NCBI GenBank assembly: GCA_905221605.1
Contig: CAJNDS010002001.1
Location: 292,501 to 356,500, forward strand
Length of the DNA: 64,000 bases
Source: Symbiodinium natans
Lineage: Eukaryota > Sar > Dinophyceae > Suessiales > Symbiodiniaceae
Direction: 5' to 3'
The notes below the pieces were generated by a model, which made no database searches, was not told the origin of the DNA, and worked only from the letters and a program-made list of their open reading frames with translations. The position numbers and the translations under genes are program-made. Each line of letters starts with the position of its first letter. Within the stretch, counting starts at the first letter, position 1. Positions 43,728 to 53,600 of this stretch are shown here, piece by piece.

Positions 43728-45122
43728 CTAAACCCTAAACCCTAAACCAAGAAGCAGCCAGGAAGAAAACTGGGCGAGTCTAGGGCGGAACTCCGAGACG
43801 AAGGGGGCCAGCTCGCGAAGCAAACCCCCCTTCAAGAGAGCAAAAGAATCAGAGAATGTGCTTATAAGCTGAAGCTGTGTGCATCCGGGCTGTGCCATAG
43901 TTGTCGAACACGTCCTGGTCCGCGCCAGCATCCACCAGCAAACGCGCCCCTGCAACATGGCCCACACCAACTGCGATCGCGAGGGCTGTTCTGCCAGCAA
44001 AGTTGGTCAAGTCCTTTTCGGCGCCGAGCTCCACCAGCAAGCGCGCCACTTCGAGGTGCCCTCCCCAAGCTGCGATCAGAAGGCCCGTCGTCATCGTGCC
44101 AGTCCACGTCTGCGCCCGCCTCCAGCAGCAAACGTGCAACTTCCTTGGGGACGAAATGAACCCTACAAGGGTTTATAGTTATAGTAATATAGGGTCTATG
44201 ACCCCAAGTTTAAGGGTTCACTTGGGCTCCAAGGTTCCATCGTGGCCCTCACCAGATGCCAGAAAAAAGCGGGTGCTTGATGGCCACGGGGAAGGGTTTG
44301 GGTCCAGCGGCAGCTGCAGCATGGGCTCGACCTTGATTGGGGGCATGTTGCCCAAAAGGGTCCATGTACCTATAGAGTACATACTTGGGGCCTTAAAGGG
44401 GTTCCCATATAGTAGCTTTAGGGCCCAAATATGTATACTTGGGGCCTTAAAGGGGTTTCCATATAGTAGCTTTAGGGCCCAAATATGTACTATATGGGTA
44501 CATGGACCCTTAGGGGTTGGATTTCATGTGGGTGCTTACGGGTGAAGATCCTACAAGGGTCCATGCACCTCATTCTTCTATATTTCGGCCCCAAAGTCCC
44601 TATGTTTAGGAAGTACTTTTTAAGGGCCCAAGTATTCCCTGTTTAGGGTTTAGGGTTTAGGGTTTAGGGTTTAGGGTTTAGGGTTTAGGGTTTAGGGTTT
44701 AGGGTTTTTAGGGACTACCTCCAGGGCACCGAGGCCCCGCAAAAAAACTCATGGCATCTAGGATGGCTCGTGCAGGCTGAAAACGCCCCGCCTTTGCCAC
44801 CGAGCCATCTCTGGCAGCAGCTAGGAGCTCGCCCAGCTGCGTCTGGCAAGCACCGGAGAAGGGTTGTAGCACCAGGTCCAGGTCCAGGGAAGTGTCCAAA
44901 ATGTCATAATCATCCAGGTTGTAGAACGAGGTCGAGGTCCAGAGGGGAATCGAAAATGTCATCATCATCCAGATTGGCGCCCTGCAAAAGAAGCCTCTGC
45001 CTGAAGCGCGGGGGAAGGCCGTGCAGCTGATGCAACCGCCGCTTCAGGTTCCGGACGTTGCTCACCTCCGCCACCGGCAGGCTCGCCACCTCCTCCCCCG
45101 AGAGCATGCGGACGCGCAGCAT
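43728..45122 (-). pseudogene. Second ubiquitin-like/ankyrin locus, frameshifted
   Basis: Paralogue of the gene at 47-49 kb. It starts MLRVRMLSGEEVASLPVAEV at 45122 and keeps the ubiquitin-like head and the DGSVAK linker with the same GC donor (exon 1 ends 44792). Exon 1 is 331 nt against 276 in the sister because a 55-bp segment encoding LDDDDIFDSPLDLDLVLQ is duplicated in tandem, which shifts the frame. Exon 2 (44331-44238) resumes VEPMLQLPLDPN. A 91-bp element splits it from the next ankyrin part (EVARLLLEAGADVDWHD), which has lost one frame and then continues as HLEVARLLVELGAEKDL and GRTALAIAVGVGHVAGARLL. The 5' flank (45130-45200) also matches the sister gene, so the duplication included upstream sequence. 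Two frame breaks make a functional product unlikely. Confidence 0.7.
44144..44237 (-). mobile_element. Family G element, GA-AG intron-like, in the second ankyrin locus
   Basis: A 91-bp element with ends CTTGGGGACGAAATGAACCC and GGGTTCACTTGGGCTCCAAGG-like, between TTC copies at 44141-44143 and 44235-44237. On the minus strand it starts GAACCTTGG and ends CCCCAAG, as in the sister gene, and separates GEGHD from EVARLLLEAG. One extra base beside the insertion puts the frame out. Confidence 0.6.
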
Positions 45123-45537
45123 CCTAGACGGAGAGCCTCTTGGATCCAACCGAAGTGGGGCAGTGTAGAGCAAGCCAACGTGGCTGCATGACGCAATTCA
45201 TGGATATCATTGTTTTTCAAAAACCCCTGCATTGCGCAGGTGACTCCTTCATCCAGCTGCAAAGCGCGGTACCCCTTGATAAGTTTTAGGTTTAGGGTTT
45301 TGAGGGAATTGTAGGGCACCCTAAACCCTAAACCCTAAACCCTAAACCCTAAACCCTAAACCCTAAACCCTAAACCCTAAACCCTAAACCCTAAACCCTA
45401 AACCCTAAAGGGCTGAGGGCTGACATAGGGGAGGGGGTTTTGGGGTTTCTGGGCTGCAGGTGCATGAAGCTGGGCAGTTGCGGGGGTCCCCCCCCAAAAA
45501 ACGGAGCAACCTAGGCGCCTTGAAGGTTCAACCCGAG

Positions 45538-46825
45538 GTTTCGGCTTGGGGTGTATACCTATAGGGTTTAGGGTTTAGGGTTTAGGGTTTAGGGTTTAGG
45601 GTTGAGGGATTAGGGATTAGGGTGTAGGGTTTAGGGTTTAGTTTCGGTTTGGGGGTGTATACCTATAGGGTAGGTTCAGGTTTCAGGGTGCAGGGTGCAG
45701 GGTTCAGGGTTTAGGGTTTTAGGGTTTAGGGTTTAGGATTTAGGGTTTTAGGGTTTAGGGTTTAGGGTTTGGGGTTTGGGGTTTGGGGTTTGGGGTTTAG
45801 GGTTTAGGGTTTAGGGTTTAGGGTCTGGGGTTTGGGGTTTGGGGTTTGGGGTTTAGGGTTAGGGTTTAGGGTTTAGGGTTCAGGGGCTAACCTCACTGTA
45901 CATCCCGAACCATGAACCCTGGGTCGAGTGCTCGGCCCTACGCCCTACGCCCCCTGGCATGCACGCAACAAGAACCCTAAACCCTGTAAACCTAAACCCT
46001 AAAACCCCTAGACCATAGGCTCCGACACCCCAGAGTACCTCCAAGTTGCGGTTTAGGGTTTAGGGTTTAGGGTTTAGGCTTAGGGTTTAGGGTTTAGGGT
46101 TTAGGGTTTAGGGTTTAGGGTTGCAGGGGGTTTCGCAGGGTTTCGCGTTTAGGCCTCCAGGTGTGAATAGGCCTTACCCGGCCATCGCAAAGGAACCTAC
46201 ATGGTTGATTCTCTAAACTATGGTGCCTTTCGGGCCCTGCTAAACTCCCTAGGGTTTAGGGTTTAGGGTTTAGGGTTTAGGGCTTAGGGCTTAGGGCTTA
46301 GGGCTTAGGGCTTAGGGTTTAGGGTTTAGGGTTTAGGGTTTAGGGCTTAGGGTCTATAAGGCGGCCCCTATGAGCTAGGGCACCCAAAAAGGGACCCTAA
46401 TTTAGAGAACTGTTAGGGTTTAGGGTTTCGGGTTTAGGGTTTAGGGTTTAGGGTTTAGGGTTTAAGGTTTCGGGTTTAGGGGGTTAGCGGGGGGCCTGCA
46501 ACTCGAGGGTGGACTCACTGTAGCCCTAAACCCTAAAGCCTAAACCCTAAACCCTAAACCCTAAACCCTAACCCTAAACCCTAAACCCTAAACCCTAAAC
46601 CCTAAACCCTAAACCCTAAACCCTAAACCCTAAACCCTAACCTAAACCCTAAACCCTAAACCCTAAACCCTAAACCCTAAACCCTAAACCCTAAACCCTA
46701 AACCCTAAACCCTAAACCCTAAACCCTAAACCCTAAACCCTAAACCCTAAACCCTAAACCCTAAACCCTAAACCCTAAACCCTGACCCTAAACCCTAAAC
46801 CCGAAACTCTAACCCTAAACCCTGG
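45538..46825. repeat. Continuous telomeric-repeat region
   Basis: TTTAGGG/TTTGGGG arrays (45566-45880, 46050-46120, 46249-46350, 46416-46480) and a CCCTAAA array (46526-46822) with two frame slips. Only short unassigned pieces lie between. Confidence 0.85.
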
Positions 46826-46876
46826 CAAGTCTCAGAGAAGCCCAGGAATATGGACGATGCCCTTGCTTGGCTTCAC
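46825..46876 (+). CDS. Exon of unidentified protein
   Basis: Reads QVSEKPRNMDDALAWLHK and ends at GTGAAG; it may also read on as KKPQTINNEPQGI. It follows a 300-bp CCCTAAA array. Confidence 0.42.
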
Positions 46877-47130
46877 AAGGTGAAGAAACCACAAACAATC
46901 AATAACGAACCTCAAGGAATCCCAACACTAAAAATACCCCAAACCCTAAACCCTAAATCCCAAACTCCAAACCATAAAACCCTCGCCCCCCCCCCCCCCC
47001 CCCTCCCCCCCCCCTCAAAAAAAAAAACTGTAGGAAAACCCAAGGATTTATGATTTTGAGTTTAGGGTTTAGGGTGTAGGGTTTAGGGTTTAGGGTTCAC
47101 CCTCCTTTTTCAAGATCCTGGAGGGGGTCG

Positions 47131-47584
47131 GCTGGACATTGTGGCCTCCAGAAATTGCGCCACCCGAAAATGGCGCCAGATAAATGCGAGCGTGAGGGCT
47201 GTGCAGCCGGCCTCCAGATTAACCAGGGTTTAGGGTTCAGGGGTTAGAGGTTAGTGGCTAGGGTTTAGGGTTTAGGGTTATACCTACTAAGTAAGGGGTA
47301 GGTACTAGGAAACTGTAGGTGAATCGGGTCCCAGGTAAACCTAAGCCCCAAATCCTAAACCCTAAACCCTAAGCCACAAACCCTGTACAATAAACCCTAA
47401 ACCTTAAACCTTAGTAAGCCTCTAAAAAAAGGAACTAGGCCTCCTTCCTCTCCACCTCCCTGATGCCCTCATTCTTAACCAAGCGTAGGAAGAAACAGGG
47501 GTTTAATGGGGGGGTTAATAGGGGGTTATAAGTGAACCTCAACTCTAATGAAAAGGGTGTAAGGGCCTACTCTGGGTCTTTGCC

Positions 47585-47637
<53 letters not shown>

Positions 47638-48299
47638 ACCTTCAACCCTCAGCCCTAAACCCTGAACCCTAAACCCTAAACCCTAAACCCTAAACCCTAA
47701 ACCCTGAACCCTAAACCCTAAACCCTAGCTTAAGCTCAGGGTCGTCGTCCGCCACCTCCATGTCGGCGCCCGCTTCGACCAGCAGCTCCACGACTTCAGC
47801 GTGGCCGCGGGCAGCCGCCATCATCCTATAGGGGGGCACATGAAGCCCAAGATTGGGGTTTAGGGTTTTTAGGGTTTTTAGGGTTTAGGGTTTTTAGGGT
47901 TTAGGGTTTAGGGTTGAGGGTTGAGGGTTGAGGGGCCACATACCCGATACCAGTAGAACTTCTATCACGGGTACTATGAACCCTACGCCCTTTTTAGGGG
48001 TTCCCTTACTTCTCCAATAACCAAGGGAAGAAAAGGTTAAACCTTCTTATTCGTACTAAATAAGGAAACCCAAGAAGCTTAAAGTTCAGCTGTTGGAGAA
48101 GTAACCTAAACCCTAAACCCTAAACCCTAAACCCTAAACCCTAAACCCTAAACCCTAAACCCTAAACCCTAAACCCTAAACCCTAAACCCTAAACCTTAA
48201 GTTCCTTTGGCCCCCGAGGATCAAGGACGTGCTGCCATTGATGCAGGTCGCGTTGATTTCGGCGCCGGCTTCCACCTTGGGACCCAAATGAGCCCTAAA

Positions 48300-48334
<35 letters not shown>

Positions 48335-49340
48335 TAGGGTTTATAGGGTTTAGGGGGTTTAGGGGGTTTAGGGGGTTTAGGGGGTTTAGGGGGTTTAGGG
48401 GGTTTAGGGGGTTTAGGGTCCCCAAGGCACCAGCAAGCGCACGACCTCAACGCGGCCTTCTTGCGCTGCCATGGTGAGGGCTGTTCCTGGGCCCACGAGT
48501 AACCCAGGAATAACCTGAAGGTGCCCTTTCTTGGGTTTAAAAGGGGTTTATAAGGGGAACCTAGACCCTAAAACCAAAAAGGGGGAACGAGGGCCTGCTC
48601 CGGGTCCTAGGTTCTGCCAGCGTTGCCCTCCGAATTCTTGTCCGCACCCGCCTCCAGCAGCAGTTGCACGACTTCAACATGGCCTTCACCAGATGCCTCG
48701 AAAAGCGGCGTGCTGCCAGTTGAATCGGCGAGATTTGGGTCCAGGGGCAGCTGCAAGATTGACTCGACCTGGAGGTTTAGGGTTTAGGGTTTAGGGTTTA
48801 GGGTTTAGGGTTTAGGGTTTAGGGTTTAGGGTTTAGGGTTTAGGGTTTAGGGTTTAGGGTTTAGGGTTTAGGCCTCCGGTACTTGGGGACACCTTCTTTG
48901 GGAATGAACCCAAAAGGGTTTATGGTTCATACACCTGAATAGGGATGAAAGTAGTATAGAGTTTATGACCCCAAGTTTAAGCTTCATTTGGTCCCCAAGG
49001 TTATGTGAGCTTGGGTGAGCCCTGGAATTGTCACCTGTCGACCTTGGAAATGGAAATACCCCGCCTTTCCCACAGAGCCATCTCGGGCGGCGGGCAGGAG
49101 CTCGTCCAGCTGCGTCTGGCAAACGCTGGAGAAAGGTTGTAGAACGAGGTCGAGGTCCAGGGGGGAGTCGAAAGTGTGAGCATCATCCAGATTGGCCCCC
49201 TGTAGAAGGAGCCTCTGCCTGAAGCGCGGGGGAAGGCCGTGCAGCTGATGCAAACGCCGCTTCAGCTCCAGCACGTTGCTCACCTCCTCCACCGGCAGGC
49301 TCGCCACCTCCTCCCCCGAGAGCATGCGGACGCGCAGCAT
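47131..49340 (-). CDS. Ubiquitin-like domain plus ankyrin-repeat protein, six exons split by introner-like elements
   Basis: Minus-strand gene. Exon 1 (49340-49065, 92 codons) starts MLRVRMLSGEEVASLP and has a ubiquitin-like fold pattern (LKRRLHQLHGLPPRFRQRLL, then LDLDLVLQPF), followed by a linker ending DGSVGK. Exon 2 (48768-48615) begins VESILQLPLDPN and carries an ankyrin repeat (GSTPLFEASGEGHVEVVQLL, LEAGAD). Exon 3 (48486-48431) reads TALTMAAQEGRVEVVRLL; exon 4 (48275-48223) VEAGAEINATCINGSTSL; exon 5 (47825 to about 47735) MMAAARGHAEVVELLVEAGA; exon 6 (about 47218-47131) GCTALTLAFIWRHFRV. Exons 1 to 5 join in frame with introns GC-AG, GA-AG, GT-AG and GA-AG. Ankyrin repeats bind proteins; the ubiquitin-like head suggests a link to ubiquitin signalling, but the substrate is unknown. 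The exon 5-6 junction and the 3' end are uncertain; exon 6 may be degraded. The family call is secure; expression is not shown. Confidence 0.78.
47583..47650. repeat. CCCTCAA heptamer array
   Basis: Nine near-identical CCCTCAA units, then CCCTAAA. Another locally uniform variant. Confidence 0.85.
47826..48222 (-). mobile_element. Composite intron: family G element holding telomeric tracts and a nested family C element
   Basis: The intron runs from a GA donor (48222) to a TATAG acceptor (47826). It contains G-like ends (GGGGGCACATGAAGCCC and CTTTGGCCCCCGAGG), a TTTAGGG tract (47857-47925), an inserted family C hairpin (TTACTTCTCCAA to TTGGAGAAGTAA, about 48004-48102) and a CCCTAAA tract (48104-48196). 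GTTCC occurs on both sides of the C element plus tract. GAT flanks the whole intron and the exons join in frame (TSL to MMAAA). Confidence 0.6.
48276..48430 (-). mobile_element. Family G element with poly-G and telomeric core, acting as a GT-AG intron
   Basis: Ends are CTTGGGACCCAAATG at the left and TCCCCAAGG at the right, between CAC copies at 48273-48275 and 48428-48430. Inside are about 29 G residues (48304-48332) and a TTTAGGGGG array (48350-48418). On the minus strand the target copy GTG supplies the GT donor and the element end CCAAG the acceptor. Removing 155 nt joins RLL to VEAGAE in frame. Confidence 0.68.
48487..48614 (-). mobile_element. Family H element acting as a GA-AG intron in the ankyrin gene
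   Basis: The element (48487-48610, 124 bp) has imperfect terminal inverted repeats (CTGGGCCCACGAGTA at the left, TGCTCCGGGTCCTAG at the right) and sits between direct GTTC copies at 48483-48486 and 48611-48614. On the minus strand, one GAAC copy gives the GA donor and the element end gives the AG acceptor. Removing 128 nt restores GRTALTMAAQ in frame. Relatives lie at 39186-39300, 17486-17575 and 20560-20690. Confidence 0.72.
48769..49064 (-). mobile_element. GC-AG intron 1 of the ankyrin gene, holding a G element and a TTTAGGG tract
   Basis: Donor is AAAG/GCGGGG (49065/49064), acceptor CCTCCAG/GTCGAG (48769/48768). A G element lies at 48892-49001 and a pure TTTAGGG tract at 48777-48870. The second ankyrin locus has a GC donor and AG acceptor at the same codon, so this intron predates the duplication while its contents differ. 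Confidence 0.65.
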
Positions 49341-49854
49341 CCTAGACGGAGCCTCTTGGAACAAAGTCGGGCACTGCAGAGTAAGCCAACGTGGCTGCAT
49401 GACAAGAGTCAGGCATTCATTCCAAAACCTGCGGTTACGTGGTCCACCTGTATCCTTATTTACCCTGTAAAATCCAAGGGCCCATACTTCAGAACCCAGG
49501 CACCATGTAACTTCCCTTATAGAGCATTGCACGCCCCGGTGGCCCGTATCTCCTAAAGCCCCCTAAGCCCCTTATACACGCTGATTTCGGATCCTGACCC
49601 CTCCCTAAACCCTAAACCCAAAAAACCTAAACTCGAAACCCTAGGCCCTGAAACTCAGAGTTTTTTTTTTTTTTTTGGGGGGGGGGGGATTTACGTAGAC
49701 TCTTCCACAAGGATATCTTAGGCTAGTGCACAAAGGGAAGTCGGGTCTTCCCTCAGTTCTGGGTATCCCGAAGCCACCCTAAACCCGAAACCCAAACCCT
49801 TACATTCTAAACCCGAGTCCCTGTAAACCCTACACCCTAAACCCTGCGCTTAAA

Positions 49855-49975
49855 GGCCCAAGAAATTCTGTCAACCCCCATAGCTGTTTCGGTGCGTGAG
49901 TGTGATGTTCGTCCAAGGCCCTGCCCGCACGAAAAGCGAAGACCAAGCGCTTGGGGATCAGAGTGTGGGGTTCAG
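49855..49975 (+). CDS. Exon of unidentified protein
   Basis: Reads KAQEILSTPIAVSVRECDVR then PRPCPHEKRRPSAWGSE, with CCCTAAA on the left. Confidence 0.45.
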
Positions 49976-50451
49976 GGTTTCATATTACAAATGGGTGGTT
50001 GTCAAAATTATGATCCCTTTTCAGGTACCCTGAAATATCCGCCGAGGCCTCGGGCCGGAGGTGTATAGGTTGTCAGAACAGGCACCCCCCCTCCAAATCC
50101 TCCCCCCCATTTCGGACCCCTTTTTTTGCCTCAAATGGGTACCCCCCCAGGAAACCGGGGTCCACAAGCGGACGGTTCGCCAGGACCAGAGGCAGTTGAA
50201 GCCCACTCAACCGCCCCCCCTCCCCCCTCTGCCCCCCCCCCTTCCCCTGCCCCCCTTCCCCCCCCACTCCCCCTACCCCAATGAGGGGCCTGGCTCAACC
50301 CTACGATCAATCCAAGCCCAACCGTCTTGAACCCTGCTCCCAAAAAAACCCTAAACCCCAAAGCGTGAACCTTGAGCCCTAAGCCCTCAATCCTAAACTA
50401 AACCATAAACCATAAACCCGCAAACCTAAACCCTAAACCCTGAACCCAACC

Positions 50452-50543
50452 CTTATTGCTTGGGGTCCAGCGACTTGGGCGCTGCGGAATCACCATGCTC
50501 ACGCGGATGCGCTGGGCCGGCCGAGGCGGGTCGCGTAGCGTTA
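50452..50543 (-). CDS. Possible C-terminal exon
   Basis: Reads NATRPASAGPAHPREHGDSA then APKSLDPKQ and TAA. It lies inside the sequence that splits a D element. Confidence 0.42.
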
Positions 50544-50637
50544 AAATTAGGTGCCGTATTATAATAGGGATCCAAAAAGGGACCATGATTTTGACAACCA
50601 CCCAAATGAAAAGGAAGGTTTCGGGTTTAGGGTTTAT

Positions 50638-50698
50638 GAGACCATCCTCCCCGCTTCCAACCACGCCCTCATCAACCCTTACAACCGACCGCGAACAG
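50638..50698 (+). CDS. Exon of unidentified protein
   Basis: Reads ETILPASNHALINPYNRPRT and ends at GTACTT. Confidence 0.42.
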
Positions 50699-50898
50699 GT
50701 ACTTAACCCCTAAACCCCTAAACCCCCAACCCTATCCAAACCCCAAACCCTGAACCCGAAAGCCCCTGAACCCGGAACCCTAAACCCTGAACCCAACCCT
50801 AAACCCTACACCCTACACCCTACACCCTATACCCTAAACCCTAAACCCTAAACCCTAAATCCTAAACCCTAAACCCTAAACCCTAAACCCTACCCCCC

Positions 50899-50985
50899 TG
50901 AACCGCCTGCTCCAAATCACATCCTGCTAGCTGTCGACAGGCATCGTCCAGGAGGTACCCGAAGCTGACGTGGTGGTAGCCTCAA
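50899..50985 (-). CDS. Exon of unidentified protein
   Basis: After GATTGAG it reads YHHVSFGYLLDDACRQLAGC then DLEQAVQ. Good acidic/aromatic protein sequence; family unknown. Confidence 0.5.
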
Positions 50986-51417
50986 TCAGGGTCCCAGAGT
51001 ACCTAAACCCGAAACCCTAAACCCTAAACCCTAAACCCTAAACCCCAAACCCCAAACCCTAAACCCTAAACCCTTAACCCTAACCTCCCCTTCTCTGCAA
51101 GTAGGCACCAGACGTCGCACATTCCAGAGGTAAGAATTCGGAGTGCATAGGGTTTAGATGTAAATCCGAACTCGGATGTTCTACTTTAAACCGGTTTCGG
51201 GTTTAGGGTTTAGGGTTCAGGGTTCAGGGCAAGGGTCTGCAGGTTCTGTAATTCTTCCTGGGTGCCCTGGGCATGCGATGGGTGTCACCTCACATAGATA
51301 CTTGCGGGCTCAGAGTGTACTTACCCTGCACCCTAAACCCTAAACCCTGAACCCTAAACCCTAAACCCTAAACCCTAAACCATGATTATAAACCCTAAAC
51401 CCCAATCCCTAATAAAC

Positions 51418-51663
51418 CGTGCCAGGGGAGCGTTGAGCACCGCCAGGGTCTTCACGAGGTGCGGCTGCGCGCCACGCGCTGACCTGGTCAAGGCTAGGGG
51501 GTCTAGGGTTTAGGGTTTAGGGTTTGGGGTTTAGGGTTTAGGGTAAGGGTTTAGGGTTTTGGGGTTAAGGGTTTAGGGTGCCTTTGTGCATTTTTGCGCA
51601 AGCAAGGGCGTTGGCCCATGTAACTGCCCTAAGAGACACACCGGAATTGTAGCAGAGGAAGTC
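51418..51663 (-). CDS. Two exons joined across a 103-nt telomeric GC-AG intron
   Basis: Exon 51663-51582 reads DFLCYNSGVSLRAVTWANAL then ACAKMHK; exon 51478-51418 continues ARGAQPHLVKTLAVLNAPLA. The intron starts GCACCCTAAACCC on the sense strand and ends CCAGGTCAG. The second part weakly resembles an ankyrin helix pair, but not enough to name it. Confidence 0.52.
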
Positions 51664-51779
51664 CTTAAACCCTAAACCCTAAACCCTAAACCCTAAACCC
51701 TAAAACCCTAAACCCTAAAACCCTAAGCTGTGAGGCAAGCCATGCGTCCCAGCCTGGTCACACCCTAAACCCGCAGCCC

Positions 51780-51975
51780 GAAATTCTTAAACCCTAAGCC
51801 TTATATAAACCCTAAGCCTTATAAACTCTAAACCCTAAACCCTAAGCCTTATAATCCCTAAACCCTAAGCCTTATAAACCCTAAACCCTAAGCCTTACAA
51901 TCCCTAAACCCTAAGCCTTATAAACCCTAAACCCTAAGCCTTATAAATCCTAAGCCTTATAAGCCCTAAACCCTA
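51780..51975. repeat. CCCTAAGCCTTATAAA higher-order repeat
   Basis: Units of CCCTAAACCC followed by TAAGCCTTATAAA recur about seven times, a longer unit built from heptamers. Confidence 0.75.
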
Positions 51976-51998
51976 AACCGAAAACCCAAAAACCCAAA

Positions 51999-52225
51999 AG
52001 TGGCATAGGGTGTATTATGTGATCCCGACTTCTGGCGCTCATCCGCAGGGACGGAAGCTAAGCCAAGCAGCGGCTGTCGGAGTATCCAGAAGATGAGACC
52101 TTAAACCAGGGGAGAAGTTTGGGGCTTAGAAAGTATGGTTTAGGGTTTAGGGTTTAGGGATTGGTCGATGGCTTCGAGGTTGCAAAGCTGAAAAGTTGAA
52201 GTCCAATGCCTTCTAGGATTTGGGG
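51999..52225. CDS. Two possible exons on opposite strands
   Basis: 51999-52094 plus reads VYYVIPTSGAHPQGRKLSQA then AAVGVSRR. 52225-52158 minus reads PQILEGIGLQLFSFATSKPS. TTTAGGG lies between. Confidence 0.36.
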
Positions 52226-52640
52226 TTTAGGGTTTAATTGTGGTTTGGGGTCAGGGGTTAGGGCTTAATGCGGTTTCGGCTTAGGGTTCAATGGTGGTTT
52301 GTCGGGTATATGATTTTGTTGAAGACTTTGAGAGCTTGGGGCTTAGGGTTTGAGAGCGTCGCTTCTGCCAGGACTAACCTTCATTGAGTTTAGGGTTTAG
52401 GGTTTAGGGTTTAGGGTTTAGGGTTTAGGGGGTTTAGGCAGTTTAAAGGGCTTGGGAGTTTCGAGCTTGGGGCGGTGAGCATGTGGGTGGAGCTGAAGGG
52501 GTGAGAGCCTAAAGTTTTGGTATGCCGGCTTGAACAGGGGTTTCGGCTGAGTAGGGTTTAGGGTTTAGGGTTTAGGGTTTAGGGTTTAGGGTTTAGGGTT
52601 TAGGGTTTAGGGTTTAGGGTTTAGGGTTTAGGGTTCGGGC

Positions 52641-52727
52641 CTGCAGGCCGAGAAGCAGATCACGGATGCCATCAGGCAGAGGCTGCCACAAACCCGCGCG
52701 ATGCGAAAGGACCTGCTCCACGGTCAC
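52641..52727 (-). CDS. Exon of a beta-lactamase-related serine hydrolase domain
   Basis: 29 codons between the acceptor TTCGCAG and a GC donor (CTGCAG/GCCC). The peptide VTVEQVLSHRAGL, then PDGIRDLLLG, matches the region after the SxxK motif of class C beta-lactamase-like proteins (LACTB and EstB type), where TVxxLLSHxSGL is typical. Catalytic motifs would be on other exons and were not found nearby. In eukaryotes such domains are usually esterases or proteases, not drug-resistance enzymes. Confidence 0.58.
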
Positions 52728-52729
52728 CT

Positions 52730-53600
52730 GCGAATGCACTCAAACCTGAAAATCTGAAAGCTTTTGTAGGTATGCCCTAAAACCGCAAACCCTAACCCTA
52801 GACCCTGAGCCCAAAGCCCATAAGCCCTTGAGCCCTAAGGCCTAACCCTGAGCCCTAAAGCCTGAACTCTATACACTCGATGTATTTGGCCTGTAGGGTC
52901 GTGCGGGTGTGGGGGTTTCAAAGTCGTCTAAAGGAGTTTTAGGATGTGTGTATATATATATATATATCTATTGTCTATGAATATGTGCATGTAAATTTAT
53001 ATGGTCAGTTCTCCAATTTAGAGTCCCTTTTTGGGTACCCTACACAATAGAGGCTAATAGGGACCCCAAAAGGGACATTATTTTAGATGAAAGACCATAT
53101 GAAAGTATGAAAAAGAAGAATAGCAACAACAATATCCGGATTAATTGTTGCTAATAATAAACACCACCTCCAATTATAAGACAATCAGAACACATAAAGA
53201 AATAACCATAACAACATGAGGTTTGAATTCTAATGGGGGGGGGGCGACAGGTGTTGGGATCAGGGTATGTTTCGGGGGCAAGTTTCGGGTATGGTTTCGC
53301 GGCCTCATGAGCTACTTTACCTGCAATTTCGGGGGTAGGTTACGGGGCATGTTTCGGGGGGATGATTCGGGGTATGTTTCGCAGGTGCGCAACCCGTGTG
53401 CCCTTCTTAACCCTGGGCCCCCCCAAAAACACAAACCCATATCTATAATACAGTTAACCATCATCCATACAATAGTGGAAATACACACGGCATTGCCTGG
53501 TGCCCAGCGCGCCCGGGCAGTGTGTCGCTCAGCCGCAGCCGGCCTGCCTTGCGGGATTTGGGCTGAGGGGCTTGCAGGGCTTCGCTAACACTTGCACCCC
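52730..53600. other. D-type element, TA run and GTTTCGGGG repeats
   Basis: TA microsatellite (52950-52968), D variant (52999-53100), an A-rich stretch (53100-53220), then GTATGTTTCGGGGG-like repeats (53255-53390). A GC-rich open segment at 53480-53600 is unresolved. Confidence 0.4.

Noticed and set aside
43849-44139. Intact ankyrin protein in the second locus
   Set aside because: Frames shift twice, at the 55-bp duplication and beside the G element, so it is called a pseudogene.
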